From Epiperipatus broadwayi (Eukaryota > Onychophora > Udeonychophora > Euonychophora > Peripatidae), in contig JAQFVV010000186.1 of assembly GCA_028023455.1 (NCBI GenBank), positions 1,576,700 to 1,640,699 of the forward strand: a stretch of 64,000 nucleotides of DNA, in the 5' to 3' direction. Position numbers and translations under genes: made by a program. Position 1 is the first letter of the stretch. Every line of letters begins with the position of its first letter. Shown in pieces: positions 11,740-22,190 of this stretch. The notes beneath the pieces are model-generated. The model was not told where the DNA came from. It worked only from the letters and a program-made list of their open reading frames with translations, and did not search any database.

Positions 11740-11990
11740 AAAAAGACACCAAAATATATAGATACTGAACTGAATTCAGATCTGTATGATTATATAAGAT
11801 AATTAGCTTAAATTAAACATGCTTTTGTGTTTTCATTTTGGTCTGATAGTTTTATAGTTAACCAAGAATGTAAAATATGCATGCTGGAGTACATTTGATC
11901 TAAAGTTCCAGATACACAGTTCCCAGATTTAAGGCTCTTAACTGATGAAATCCATCAACTAGGAGCTAGTGTGGTACCATTGAAAGAGAA
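11740..11990 (+). repeat. Decayed family A body with hammerhead remnant
   Basis: The segment at 11745-11850 matches, in reverse complement, the stretch at about 62310-62425 (landmarks GACACCAAAA, ATTCAGAT, GTGTTTTCATTTTGG). It continues into a copy of the family A pre-ribozyme region ending GGCTCTTAACTGATGA at about 11949. The CTGATGA box survives but GAAAC has become GGAGC. This copy shows that the family A ribozyme and the body sequence near 62.3 kb belong to one element. Confidence 0.6.
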
Positions 11991-12663
11991 GGTATGAGAT
12001 AAGAATGAAAATGCACAACTTTCTAGCATCTTTTGATTCCTATATCTTGCTCTAGATATTATAATTACCTAGAGAAATCTGCTGTTGTTTGCTTCTAGTA
12101 GCTTTCTCATAGCCAAATCAATGGGATAGTCATGATCCTCTAGTAGACAGTAATATTTACATAGCAAAAAGATTTCAATATTATCCAGTTGTGGGAGTGT
12201 ATTTTCTGAATGTAAAAACAAAAGATATACACTTGTATTATGATGCAATCTTCTAACCTTTATGGTTATTATAATTTTATTCATTATAATTCATTATATC
12301 CAGATACGTGGCTTGCAAAAATTGTATTAAGTCACATGACTAGCAATAAAAAAATTTAATTGAATAATAACATTTAATTACTATTAGTGATAATTTGTTA
12401 ATACCTTTAATATATTTTTAATTAGAATCTTATATTTAAACATGATTAAAATGTACTGTAGTGTAAATATTAAATTGACTTCTACAATAGAAGTTGTCAA
12501 TAATGATATATTATTAGGATAATAATTAAAGCTATTCTCTTGGTCCTAATAATTTATTCCTTGGTTACTTTACTTGTATTTATATAGAAGTTAGAAAGCA
12601 ATGGAAAATTACCAAGGATAATAATTAAATATTATCACTTAATCACATGATTCTATTATAAGA
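11991..12663. other. AT-rich stretch without a gene
   Basis: No recognisable element. A 71-codon minus-strand frame at 12069-12284 has no features I can name. Confidence 0.45.
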
Positions 12664-12764
12664 GTATTAAACTCTCCATATAGTAGGGTTACCAAGGCTT
12701 GCAGTTGGTGCACTACTGTAAGGACAGTTTGGTGCTCTTATTAATGGTATGTGTAAGCATATGA
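12664..12764. repeat. Truncated family A end pair
   Basis: AAACTCTCCATATAGTAG and the facing GCACTACTGTAAGGACAGTTT are diverged family A arm ends with almost all the interior deleted. The following GGTGCTCTTATTAA segment to about 12764 recurs after the next copy at 13283-13320. Confidence 0.65.
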
Positions 12765-12913
12765 AGCATCACATTATCACCATCTCTATACTAGCACATA
12801 ATTGTTGTAAACAAAGGCAAAACTCTCCATACAGTAGTGCCACCCTGTGCCAAATAGAGTAATCCATGGATGCCAGAAGGCTTGTGCATAAAATTCCTAT
12901 CTAGTGCCTACTC

Positions 12914-12972
12914 ATCCAATATCCCCAGACTAGTTTCTGGCTTGTGGCCATCATCAGTGAGGAGCCTTGGAT
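12914..12972 (-). ncRNA. Hammerhead ribozyme, type I (copy A2, minus strand)
   Basis: On the minus strand: outer stem I ATCCAA with TTGGAT, inner stem I CCTCA with TGGGG (one G-U), core CTGATGA (12951-12957), stem II TGGC/GCCA with loop CACAA, then GAAAC (12933-12937), TA loop and GTC (12928-12930). Stem III is only AC/GT, the minimal type seen in PLE and retrozyme hammerheads. The predicted cut is 3' of the base pairing position 12928. All conserved catalytic bases are present. Confidence 0.92.
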
Positions 12973-13129
12973 CTGAGAGCACTGCACCTAGATCTTAGGA
13001 TCTAATGCAGCCCTCCAGCAGCCACCTTTTAACTCTACTTTACTACAAAACTATGATAGTAAAGTAGAGTTAAAAGGTGGCTACTGGAGGGTTGCATTAG
13101 ATCCTAAGATCTAGGTGCAGTGCTCTCAG

Positions 13130-13188
13130 ATCCAAGGCTCCTCACTGATGATGGCCACAAGCCAGAAACTAGTCTGGGGATATTGGAT
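13130..13188 (+). ncRNA. Hammerhead ribozyme, type I (copy A2, plus strand; best copy)
   Basis: In order: outer stem I ATCCAA (13130-13135), inner stem I CCTCA (13140-13144), core CTGATGA (13145-13151), stem II TGGC (13152-13155), loop CACAA, GCCA (13161-13164), GAAAC (13165-13169), TA, GTC (13172-13174), then TGGGG (13175-13179) and TTGGAT (13183-13188), which close stem I. The predicted cut is after 13174. The internal loop in stem I and the stem II loop could form the usual tertiary contact. This is a textbook type I fold with minimal stem III. Confidence 0.93.
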
Positions 13189-13325
13189 GAGTAGGCACTA
13201 GATAGGGATTTTATGCACAAGCCTTCTGGCATCCATTGATTACTCTGTTTGGCACATGGTGGCACTACTGTATGGAGAGTTTGGTGCTCTTATTAACAGC
13301 ATGTGTATGCATATGAAATGAGAAC

Positions 13326-16300
13326 ATATGATAATTCTATTAGGTTATTACTTTTCTTTTTTTCAATGATAATTTGATACATAAATTTTTACATTTATAT
13401 TGTTCTCTGTCCAAATAAGATTCAATTAGAATTTTAAGTTTAAAGCTATTTAAAAAATTGTACCAAATTCTGAGACTCAATTCTTCATGAGAATAGCAGA
13501 TATGTAAAAATATGCTTATGAATTTACCTTATGAGATAAGTTATATATTTGAAGATTATGTCCATTAAAATTTTGAAGCTATGTGTTAGGTCAGTGAGAA
13601 AACATATATTATAGTGGGAAGTTGGTGCTTAACAATAAAATGAGATACACTACAAAAATTGATTAATTAATATACTGCAGAATGTAATAGAGAATAATAG
13701 ATGTTGTTTAGAATAAGAAATTAGTATATGCAGTGTAATATTGGTGAAGTAATATAAAGAATACTAAGATCTCTATTAATCAATCTATGAATTGTTTCAC
13801 CTACCATAACCAGAGAAGAATGAATGAAATATTTCATCCTTCATATCTACTCACATGTTTAACACCAAATGAAGCAAGATAAGTGAAAAAGTTATATCAC
13901 ATCATCATATGAAGATTCTAAATACAATCCATGTCTTCTTGAACATTCTAATGTAATTATCACGAAGTGATTTTTGTAACAATAATAAATTCACAGCTAT
14001 ACATGTTGGCAGGCCAAATATGACTGAATAATATTGATTTATTCATATTTTTCAAATATTTTACAACCATAAAACAATTCTTCATCAAATCAAGTCCCAT
14101 TTTATACATTAATAAATTGCAGTTCAAATTTATCAAGTACTTGTAAACCAACTTGATCTTGGTCAGCTAATGGGTTATCTAGTAAAAATGGCTTTTATTG
14201 TTGTGTACTTCCTTAGTAGGAAAACCATTCTTGCAGAGTTTTGGGTTGAATCCTTTTATAAAAATAAGCATATATTTTCTCTGATATTGCTCACGATTAG
14301 CTGAATGCATAGCGTAGATATTTGTGGTATGAATTATTAGTAAGGCAAAAAGACGAACATTCTTACTAGCAATAACAACATTATTAAGAACAAAATAATA
14401 ATAACATCATCTTGTCACTAATTTATACAACATAAATTACAGTAATAAAACATAAAGTTAGAATTGACTTTCATGAATTGAAATTAGATTTAGTATAACC
14501 TTGGATATCAATTTTAAAACACGTAAATCTTAGAAACTGTTCGTATTTTCTATAGTAATTTATAGGAAAAAACCTGGGGGGGAGGGATCTAATTATACTT
14601 TCTTTCCCACAATTTAAGTCTTTTTCAAAACTTTTGCAAAAAGAAAAAATTATACACATACTTTCTTAGAGTATTAAAAAAGATATAATTTCTAAATTAT
14701 TATAATAATATTATACATTCAGATCTTTCAAAAATTAAATTAAATATTACCTTTTACTGATCAATTAACTTGGGATTTGTGCACATACATAATAGATACC
14801 CTATATAACTAGATCTTTAAACTGCAAATGAAAATTCCTGAAGATTTGGTTTCTCTCTTGGCTGATGTCCTAAATAAGTAGAATATTATTAGAATGTTCT
14901 CAAGATAATTTATAAACTTGATATAATTTCTTCATGAGATTCTACACAAATCCATAATTCTTAATTTACTTTTAGGCAAACAATTTAGAACATCATGCAT
15001 AAATACTATTTTAATTTTAATAAGATTATCCATAATTCTGTTATAGCTTTTTCCTGGAATGCAAGTTAGTTTTTTCATGGATCCATCATTATGCTTGATT
15101 CTCAATTTAGTTTTAGGTGGGAAATTTAGCAAGTCAGTTATGCTATAGTTCAGATGAATATATCAAGCAATTATATAAGCTGCAGTTTATCATTTCAGAT
15201 CTTAAATTTGTAGGATCTTCCAGAATGGAATCCTTTTATCTCTGATGATTAAATAGCATCATCTTGATAGTCATCATACTTTTAGAAGCTTCTATCGAAT
15301 CATTTTGTATGTGATTAAAAATTCATTAAAGAACTTCTTAGCTATGTCTTTGTAATATTAATAAATACTTTTTCAAGATTGACTTATAAATTCCCTACCA
15401 TCAAAACATTGTTGAATATGAAAATCTTCTGGTAACTTGATGGTAATTGTTGCAGTATTCTATTTAATTTCTGATTGCAACTGACTATAGCTCATTGACT
15501 TCACTTGTTATCAATTATCAGAATAAATGTTCACAATTGTTTAACAATAGTTTCCCAACTATTCTCGAATTATTTTCTAATTCTGTAACAACTAAAAACT
15601 ATTTTAGTTTTTCTTTTATAGATAACCTATTTGTTAACCTAACATTTTTTTAAACTTTTTATCCCTCACTATCTACTAGATGATTTGATTGATAAAGATG
15701 TTAATTTTGATGTATATTTTAATGCTGTTTGCGAATAAATTAATTATATCATTCCAACAAAACAACAAGTTGATATTTGTTTGTGAAAGACTTGCCTTTT
15801 TTATGCCTAATACTAATTTAAAAATACATGATATACATTTAAAGCATTTTCACTTTGGACATCAATTTTATTAATTCACAGTGTCTATTTGAATTTTCAA
15901 TACTACAATGAATATCTTGACTTATGACTTTGAAAATTGAAAATTATGCAAACCAAATATTATTTTAAAAAGATGTATTATTTTCTACATATTTAAACTA
16001 TTATATTTTTGATTTGGCAGTATTTGTGAGCATACTTTTAAAAAATAATTTGTACATATTTACTACACTTGGTGTTTTTTGAATTGAATTTTATACAGCC
16101 ATGAATAACAGAAGCTAACAATCTATCACTTTTTCCCCTTGATTTATGCTAATGAATTAATAAAATCCACAACTTAACACACAGGCTACTGAAATAATTT
16201 ATATCTATATTTCATACATTAAATGCAGATACCTTGCATACTTTTTATTTTATTTTTAAATTATTTTTAATCTCTGATATGAGAGCATTGTTATTCCTAA

Positions 16301-18109
16301 TTCTATTTATTTTATTAAACCTTCCTGATTTGTTCTAACTTTACGCTATTTACATCGTTTTTTAAATATAGATACTGTGGCTTATTCCTACGCAATATAT
16401 ATATATAAATGTCCATTAATTGAAACAAAATTGTAATTATAACATTAGATTTCACTTTTTCAATATGTATTTTGAATTGAATTATGTAGACAATAAATAA
16501 TAGTATAAATCTATTTTGTTAAATGTTAACATATTTGTTTTAGTATATTCTAAATAAGAAAAAATCCAATTTAAGTAAAATTGACTAAAATAAAATTACA
16601 AATAATAAAGGTCTAAGAATAATGAATATATTTGTCCTATGTGGTTAAATGCAATCAATTTCAGTTCTAATATTTTTCCTGAGCAATAAAACATCTCATT
16701 TTTTTATGAATAAAATAATGCAAACCAGTAACCTTTACTAATAATGAGCTGCTATTTTAAAATAATGAATTAGCCAAAATCTTGCTTTTTGTTCATTGAA
16801 AAGAAAAAAATTGAGAATTAGAGATTACGGAATATTATCTATGACAAGGAAATGATCTGCGCAGTTTAGCTCATAAGTAAAGTGATAGACCTAAGAGCAA
16901 AAGGTTCTTGCATGGAAAACATAAACTGCATTTCCTGTTTAATGCCACATGACATGAGAAAATAATCATGTAATTATTTTTGTAGAGAAGAAAATAACTA
17001 TTATTCATAAAAATATAAAAATTTATATTAAATAGGTTTTTGAATTTTGGCAGGCTTTCAACTTATCCTCTCATTTTGTTGTTATCTGATGCATGAGCTT
17101 GAAAATTAGTTGTGTGATCATATTTTGAAGAGGAAAAAGGGATAGAATATAAAGAACTTACAGAAGAACTGTTGAGTCATTAAGAACAGTTCTTCACTGC
17201 ATTCGTAAATCTTTCATTAATAACAATGTGATTAGTTGCCTGAGAGATGATGCCATTTTAGTAGTAATCACACTTTAAACCACAATTTAAGAACATTTTG
17301 ATTTATTGGAACCTGAAATCTATTTTACTTTACACAGCTGAGAATCAGTTCAGAGTTTTCAATCATTGAGTTGCCTCTTTATCACCGGTATAAACCACAC
17401 ACAAATCACTTCCAGAATTATGGAAAATCATAAAAAAAAGAAAAATAAACAAATAAAAGTAGTATAAAAAGTGATAGAAAGGAGCATATTCAATCTCACT
17501 GAATAATATGTAAATTATTATGGACATATATGGTAATAAAAAAAACCTAACATAAAAAAATGAAAGATGTCCCAAAAATATTTAAAATATAAGTATGTAA
17601 AATATCTGAGAAGAATAAATGATTAAAGTAGCATCGAGAAAAAAGGGGGATCATATGGTTAAATACTCAGATAATAAATGTGTCACTTGAATTCCTATAA
17701 TCACTGCAAACATTATTTAATTCGTGGAATTTAGATTATTTTTTTAGAATTTATTTACTAAACAAATAATATACTGATTTAAGCACGGAATTAACAAAAA
17801 GTTTAAAACGTTTGTTAGGTTAAATCTATAAAATAGATAAAGGTATCCCTGATTATACACTCTTTAGGATTAATTTTGATAGATTTACAATAACATATAG
17901 ACCAAAAAATTGACTTTGCAATCTTATTAACATTCTATATGATAACAATGGTGTTGTTTTACAGAATTTTTTGATTAAGATTTATATTCATAAAATCGAA
18001 TCATTTGTAGTTTAAAAAACTTATTATCAATAATTGTTTATTTTTTAAAAAGAAAATCTTATAGACAATAGTTAAAAATCAAAAATTTAATTTTTTATAA
18101 TAATTTTTA
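13326..18109. other. Long AT-rich stretch without a recognisable gene
   Basis: Nearly 4.8 kb with no convincing coding region. A 66-codon minus-strand frame at 14932-15132 and decayed-looking sense up to about 15540 have no family I can name. A 50-bp piece at about 16395-16445 (TCCATTAATTGAAACAAAAT) matches the outer part of family C near 22.2 and 47.55 kb. The rest is simple A/T-rich DNA. Confidence 0.5.
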
Positions 18110-18317
18110 TTAATTATAGAAGTAATATTTGCTAAGGCTGTAAACCTTAAGAATATGCGTGTGAAAATGCGAAGGTATGGACCTCTATAGGTCTTAACCA
18201 CAACATCACTACCTTCACATTTTCATGTGCATATTCTTAAGGTTTACAACCTTAGTAAATATTACTTATGTAATCAATGTGTGTGTGTTTAAATAAATTT
18301 ATAATTAATTATAGAAG
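18110..18317. mobile_element. Small hairpin element with 13-bp flanking direct repeats
   Basis: Inverted arms of about 60 bp (18123-18183 and 18209-18269; landmarks TTAAGAATATGCGTGTG and CATGTGCATATTCTTAA) enclose a 25-bp loop. TTAATTATAGAAG is present at 18110-18122 and again at 18305-18317, so the insert is 18123-18304. A 13-bp duplication is long for MITEs and suggests retroposition or an unusual transposase. No hammerhead core was found. Confidence 0.75.
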
Positions 18318-18632
18318 ATGATCTAATGTTATTTATCTAGATGACATTACCCAAGTTTATACAAGATATTAACTTTAAAATTTTAGAACTGCTTAGAGAA
18401 TTTTAATTTTTAGATAAAGATGAAAGTATTAGAAAAAATGCAATAGAACTCTATCTTGACTTTAACAGCTTATGATTTTCCTCAGTATTTTGCAGAACTT
18501 TCTAAACAATCATAACATTATTATTATTATATTTTGATCAACCGTAATATTAAAAAATATATTTTATTTATTAACTTTAATGACTATGACATAATAGCGA
18601 CTATTAAACAGCATAAATTATATTCTTGTCTT

Positions 18633-18737
18633 TTTCCCCCCCATGTGTCACAGCATCGTCTGAGAAGTGAACCCACTAACCAGAGACAACTGCTTGTAAG
18701 GCAGCTGTGCTGACCTCTTGACCACTGATGCTTGACA
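18633..18737 (-). mobile_element. tRNA-derived SINE, family S, copy 2
   Basis: On the minus strand the order is A-box like head (GTGGTCAAGAGGTCAGC), anticodon-arm part CTGCCTTACAAGCAG, a decayed B-box and the GATGCTGTGACACATG tail. A 14-bp target-site duplication (TATATTCTTGTCTT) lies at 18619-18632 and 18738-18751. Its tail carries a run of seven Gs on the minus strand. Confidence 0.9.
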
Positions 18738-18769
18738 TATATTCTTGTCTTGATTCAAATAATTCTACT

Positions 18770-19618
18770 TTCATAAAGATTGTAATAATTTGTCATATTC
18801 TTACTCATTCTATAGTTAACCATACACCTACATCTCTGATAATTGTTGATAGCTTTATGTAAATTTGGAACTTCATTAGTAAGATATTAAAAATATGTAT
18901 TCATCAAAAGAACTCATGATTTTATTAAATCAGGAAACATCATCCCTAATAATCAACAGAAAATAAATTTTATTATTGTGTTATACCACATTGAACTTGC
19001 TATTAATGATATTTGGGAGAGTAAGGTATCATTTATTTTGACATGCAAAAAACCTGACCACAATATTCTTCTTACTAAATTATATGATTTAGGACTAACA
19101 AAAATCTAGATTGTTGTTATGAATTCTTTATTGAAGCCATTTCAGCTTTTGTAAAAATCAATGATAGAATGTCTTTAACATATAACTGTTATGTTGAAAT
19201 GTTAAGGCAGTATTTTGGTATCTTTACTTTTTACTTATTTATATCCAAGGATTTCAAAAACATTCCAAATATTCAGATATTTTATATTATACTGATAATT
19301 TGAAGATTTTTAAACACATTTACCCCAATCATTATTATAGATTGTTTCAAAATTAAATTAGGAATTTTTTTAAATAGTGTGAGAGAATCAGAATACTAAT
19401 TAATGTAAATAAATGCTCTTTTATACCTTACTCTAATAAATTTCAAATTTTATGATTTCTATATTATTAATAAGCTTAAAATAAGTGATATTGATATTCA
19501 GAAAGATCTTGAAATCACAATTTCAAATACATATTCCTGTTATTATAACATAGATACAATAATCAATCAAGTTTTTAAGGTGGTAGGAATTATTTACACA
19601 CATGATAGTTACAAAGAA
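18770..19618 (+). pseudogene. Decayed CR1/Jockey-like LINE reverse transcriptase
   Basis: Three-frame reading gives collinear RT sense: KLYDLGLTK (end of motif A region) near 19085, SKDFKNIPN near 19245, YTDNLKIFKHI (a decayed F/YADD motif) near 19280, and then KLKISDIDIQKDLEITIS and INQVFKVVGII near 19460-19600. These are typical of the region after the catalytic motif in CR1/Jockey LINEs. Stops and frame changes are frequent, so it is long dead. A family B unit begins directly after it at 19619. Confidence 0.75.
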
Positions 19619-19990
19619 ATCAAGTCATATGTCACATGACCTAATTTAACAAGCTTGTATTACAAATGTTATATGTAGGCTCGCAAATAAGTTCTTAACA
19701 AGCTTTGCAGAATATTTCCAACTCCAGATCAGTTTCTCAGTGAGGTGCTAGGATATTCAAGCATTAGATTAAAAATACCGGGCCAAGCCCAACTCTTTAT
19801 CTAATGAATACGTATGTATTAAGTAGAAAATCTGAAATTTTCAGATATTCATATTTCTTCCCATCCAGCTATCTAACTTAAATAGCCATATATGGGACTG
19901 AACCAAGTTCAGATACACTATATATTAATAACTTTAGCAATATAAAATTCTCAAAGCCTTAATAGCAAAAAATAACACGATAATATATTT
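19619..19990 (-). mobile_element. Hammerhead element family B, copy B2 (ribozyme stem II deleted)
   Basis: It is collinear with 5370-5700 and with the terminal motif AATCAAGTCATATGTCACAT. On the minus strand the core CTGA runs straight into GAAAC (19731-19745), so stem II and part of the core have been lost. This copy cannot self-cleave. Confidence 0.75.
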
Positions 19991-21588
19991 GAATACTACA
20001 CCGAATATTTTTTTCCTCATTGATTCTTTCTATTTTACAATTTAGATTAATCTGATGGAAACCACATTCAAAAAGAAATAATCAAAATTTAATTAGATTT
20101 GAAGATCTTTTTTAAATAGTCAAGAAATTTTCTAATGTTTTAAAAATAATATTTAACCGCTATTATAAATGATTGATTCTTTTTTATTTAATTTATATTT
20201 ATTGTTTGTTTAGTTTATATACAATTTGCAATTGGCATTTAACTCTAGATGTGTATAATAAATAAAACAGACTGAATTATTTCTACTATTATTGAATTAT
20301 TATTGGCATTAAGATCAAACTGATATCAATACTCTCAGATTTGTAAATGGTATTATCATTTTTTTATATATATTTCTGGTAGAAATACAGACACAAATGC
20401 AATCTATTACCACAACAATATGCAGTATATCTGTTATTTTATATAGATATTAGTTATAAAACATTAAAAAGTAAGAATTGTTAGAAAAAGTCAAATTCAA
20501 TTTAGTCAGTAAAATAAAGTGAAGTATAATCGATAAAACTGATTTCACCCAGTAGTAGTACCTGAGGGTTACCTAACCTATACTCATTTGTTGTGAGCTA
20601 ATGATAATCTGAAATATATATTTATTAAATAATTATTTTTCTTAAAGATAATGTATTTTAAAACCAATTTTAACAAATTAACTAAATTGAAATGACATGA
20701 ATTTTACTGAACTTTACAATATCCTGTTTTACTCATTTTTAAAAAGTAGCAATTTTTTGAAATTAAGTAAACAAATAATAGTAATCAATAGTGCACTTAA
20801 TTTGTCAAAGTTGTAAATATTTGAACTATATGAATGACTTTTCAGGCCAAAACTTTTTAACTCTGAGTTCAAGCAGACATCAAACAACTTATCAACACGG
20901 AATATTTATCTATCTGAATTAAATGTCATAAATAATAACCATTTAAAATGATTAACAACATTTAACAATAATATTTATTTTTTATTATTAATATCTTTCC
21001 ATTGCACTTTTTTTAAAATTTATTAATTTCTATGACATGTTACTTTATTTGGCTAAAATAATTAAAAAAACAAAAAAAAATAGAAGTCTTAAAATAAAAT
21101 ACTCAAGTTTCACAATCGGTAATTGTAATGGAAGTGTTATTAGACATATCAAATAATGTTGTTTTTTAATATTCATATCTTTATTTGGATGGCAATATAT
21201 TTCCAAATACAGAACATTTTATAAACAAGAACTCTATTATTTACTGTAATTAATACAGTTTGCAATTACTTGTTTAATATATTCTGTAATATATATTTAA
21301 TTATTTATACAGTCCATGAAAATATTTAATCTGTCTTTGTTTACAGAAAATATAACCAATTTAGAAAAATGCAAGATAGGGAGGAAATGGGATGTGATCT
21401 ACTTAGTATTTTGATTATTAATAAATTTGATATATTTATTTTGATTATTGTAAAAGCTTTAAATCTTGCTAATATATAATGCTGTTCATATAATGAAATT
21501 GTGTTAAATTCTTTTTCATAATTACTTGAACCTTTTATTGGGATTGGAACAAATAATTGGAATCAAAAATCTACTCATTTTACTATAA
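19991..21588. other. AT-rich stretch without a gene
   Basis: Nothing recognisable. Confidence 0.5.
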
Positions 21589-21933
21589 GTGGATAAAATT
21601 AGAATCGTTATAAATGAATATTATAATATATATAAATATATAACAATAAAAATAATAAATATAATGGTAATTAACTATTATATACTATCTTTTTGTGGAT
21701 ATATGTTATCATATATAGGTGAATCAAACTACAGTATTGAAAAGAGATTAAAGGTGCATAAACTGTTATACAAGCACGTGAAAAGTAAAAATAATAATGA
21801 TTTAATGATTGTTTCAGTTTTCTTGGATCATAAAAGGACAGTAAACATAAATTTAAGCTTGATATTGAAAATGTTAAGATTCTTCATAAAGAGAAAAATC
21901 ATAATAGAAGAAAAATTAAGAAGGCAATTTTAA
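21589..21933 (+). pseudogene. GIY-YIG endonuclease fragment of a Penelope-like element
   Basis: The 114-codon frame contains YIGESNYSIEKRLKVHK at residues 43-59. This matches the Y-I-G-E-x-x-R-x-x-x-x-R-L-x-x-H core of PLE-type GIY-YIG endonucleases, with the first Arg replaced. It is followed by an FLDHK segment and RFFIKRKIIIEE, which resemble the C-terminal helices of the same domain. PLE endonucleases nick the target DNA to prime reverse transcription. The first 40 residues are AT-rich read-through of an inverted repeat arm (21641-21687). The RT domain is missing, so this is a 5'-truncated remnant. Confidence 0.72.
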
Positions 21934-22190
21934 TAAATAGAAATAAATGAATATAATTAATAGAGAAGCTGCTAACATTAAAATTCAGAATTCATGAAAT
22001 TTGAGTTGATGATGTTTGCTTCCATTACATTTTTTGAATTTAACAGCAGTTGAGGAGGGTTAAGGAATTAACCGAAAGTACTTCTGCAATTGGGAAGACT
22101 GTATATAATAGTTAATTACCATTATATTTATTATTCTTTTTATTGTTATTACAATAGTTTTTTAATTAATGGACATTTTATTTGTGTTAA
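21641..22190 (+). mobile_element. Penelope-like element 3' end with inverted arms, family C
   Basis: Arms of about 46 bp (21641-21687 and 22101-22148; landmarks AATGGTAATTAACTATTATA and TAATAGTTAATTACCATTAT) enclose the GIY-YIG fragment and a hammerhead-like motif. A related outer piece recurs at 47525-47665. PLEs are known to have terminal repeats in direct or inverted orientation and to carry hammerheads there. Confidence 0.6.
22042..22092 (+). ncRNA. Hammerhead-like motif of family C
   Basis: Stem I GCAG (22046-22049) pairs with CTGC (22084-22087). Between them are TTGAGGA (core expected CTGANGA), an extra G, stem II GGTTAA with loop GGAA and TTAACC (22058-22073), GAAA (22074-22077), a short GTAC stem III and the triplet CTT. 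The C to T change at the first core base and the extra G make it a probable relic. Confidence 0.5.

Larger units (their letters stand above)
12765..13325. mobile_element. Hammerhead element family A, copy A2: 465-bp palindrome with ribozymes on both strands
   Basis: After a leader (12765-12815) shared with copies A4 and A5, the arms 12816-13040 and 13056-13280 are near-perfect inverted repeats meeting at an axis near 13048. Each arm carries a well-paired hammerhead: minus strand at 12914-12972 and plus strand at 13130-13188. A transcript of either strand would form a rod-like hairpin and hold one sense ribozyme in its 3' half. No coding frame. The two arms differ at few positions, so they are either young or corrected against each other. 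What lies beyond 13280 is homologous to 12717-12764. Confidence 0.9.

Noticed and set aside
14932-15132. 66-codon minus-strand frame as a gene
   Set aside because: The composition is less biased than its neighbours, but no family is recognisable and neighbouring sense is broken. It is not enough to call.
17363-17575. 70-codon minus-strand hydrophobic frame as a small membrane protein
   Set aside because: Phe/Tyr/Leu/Ile-rich frames are expected by chance from A/T-rich antisense DNA. It shows no conservation signal or repeat relation.
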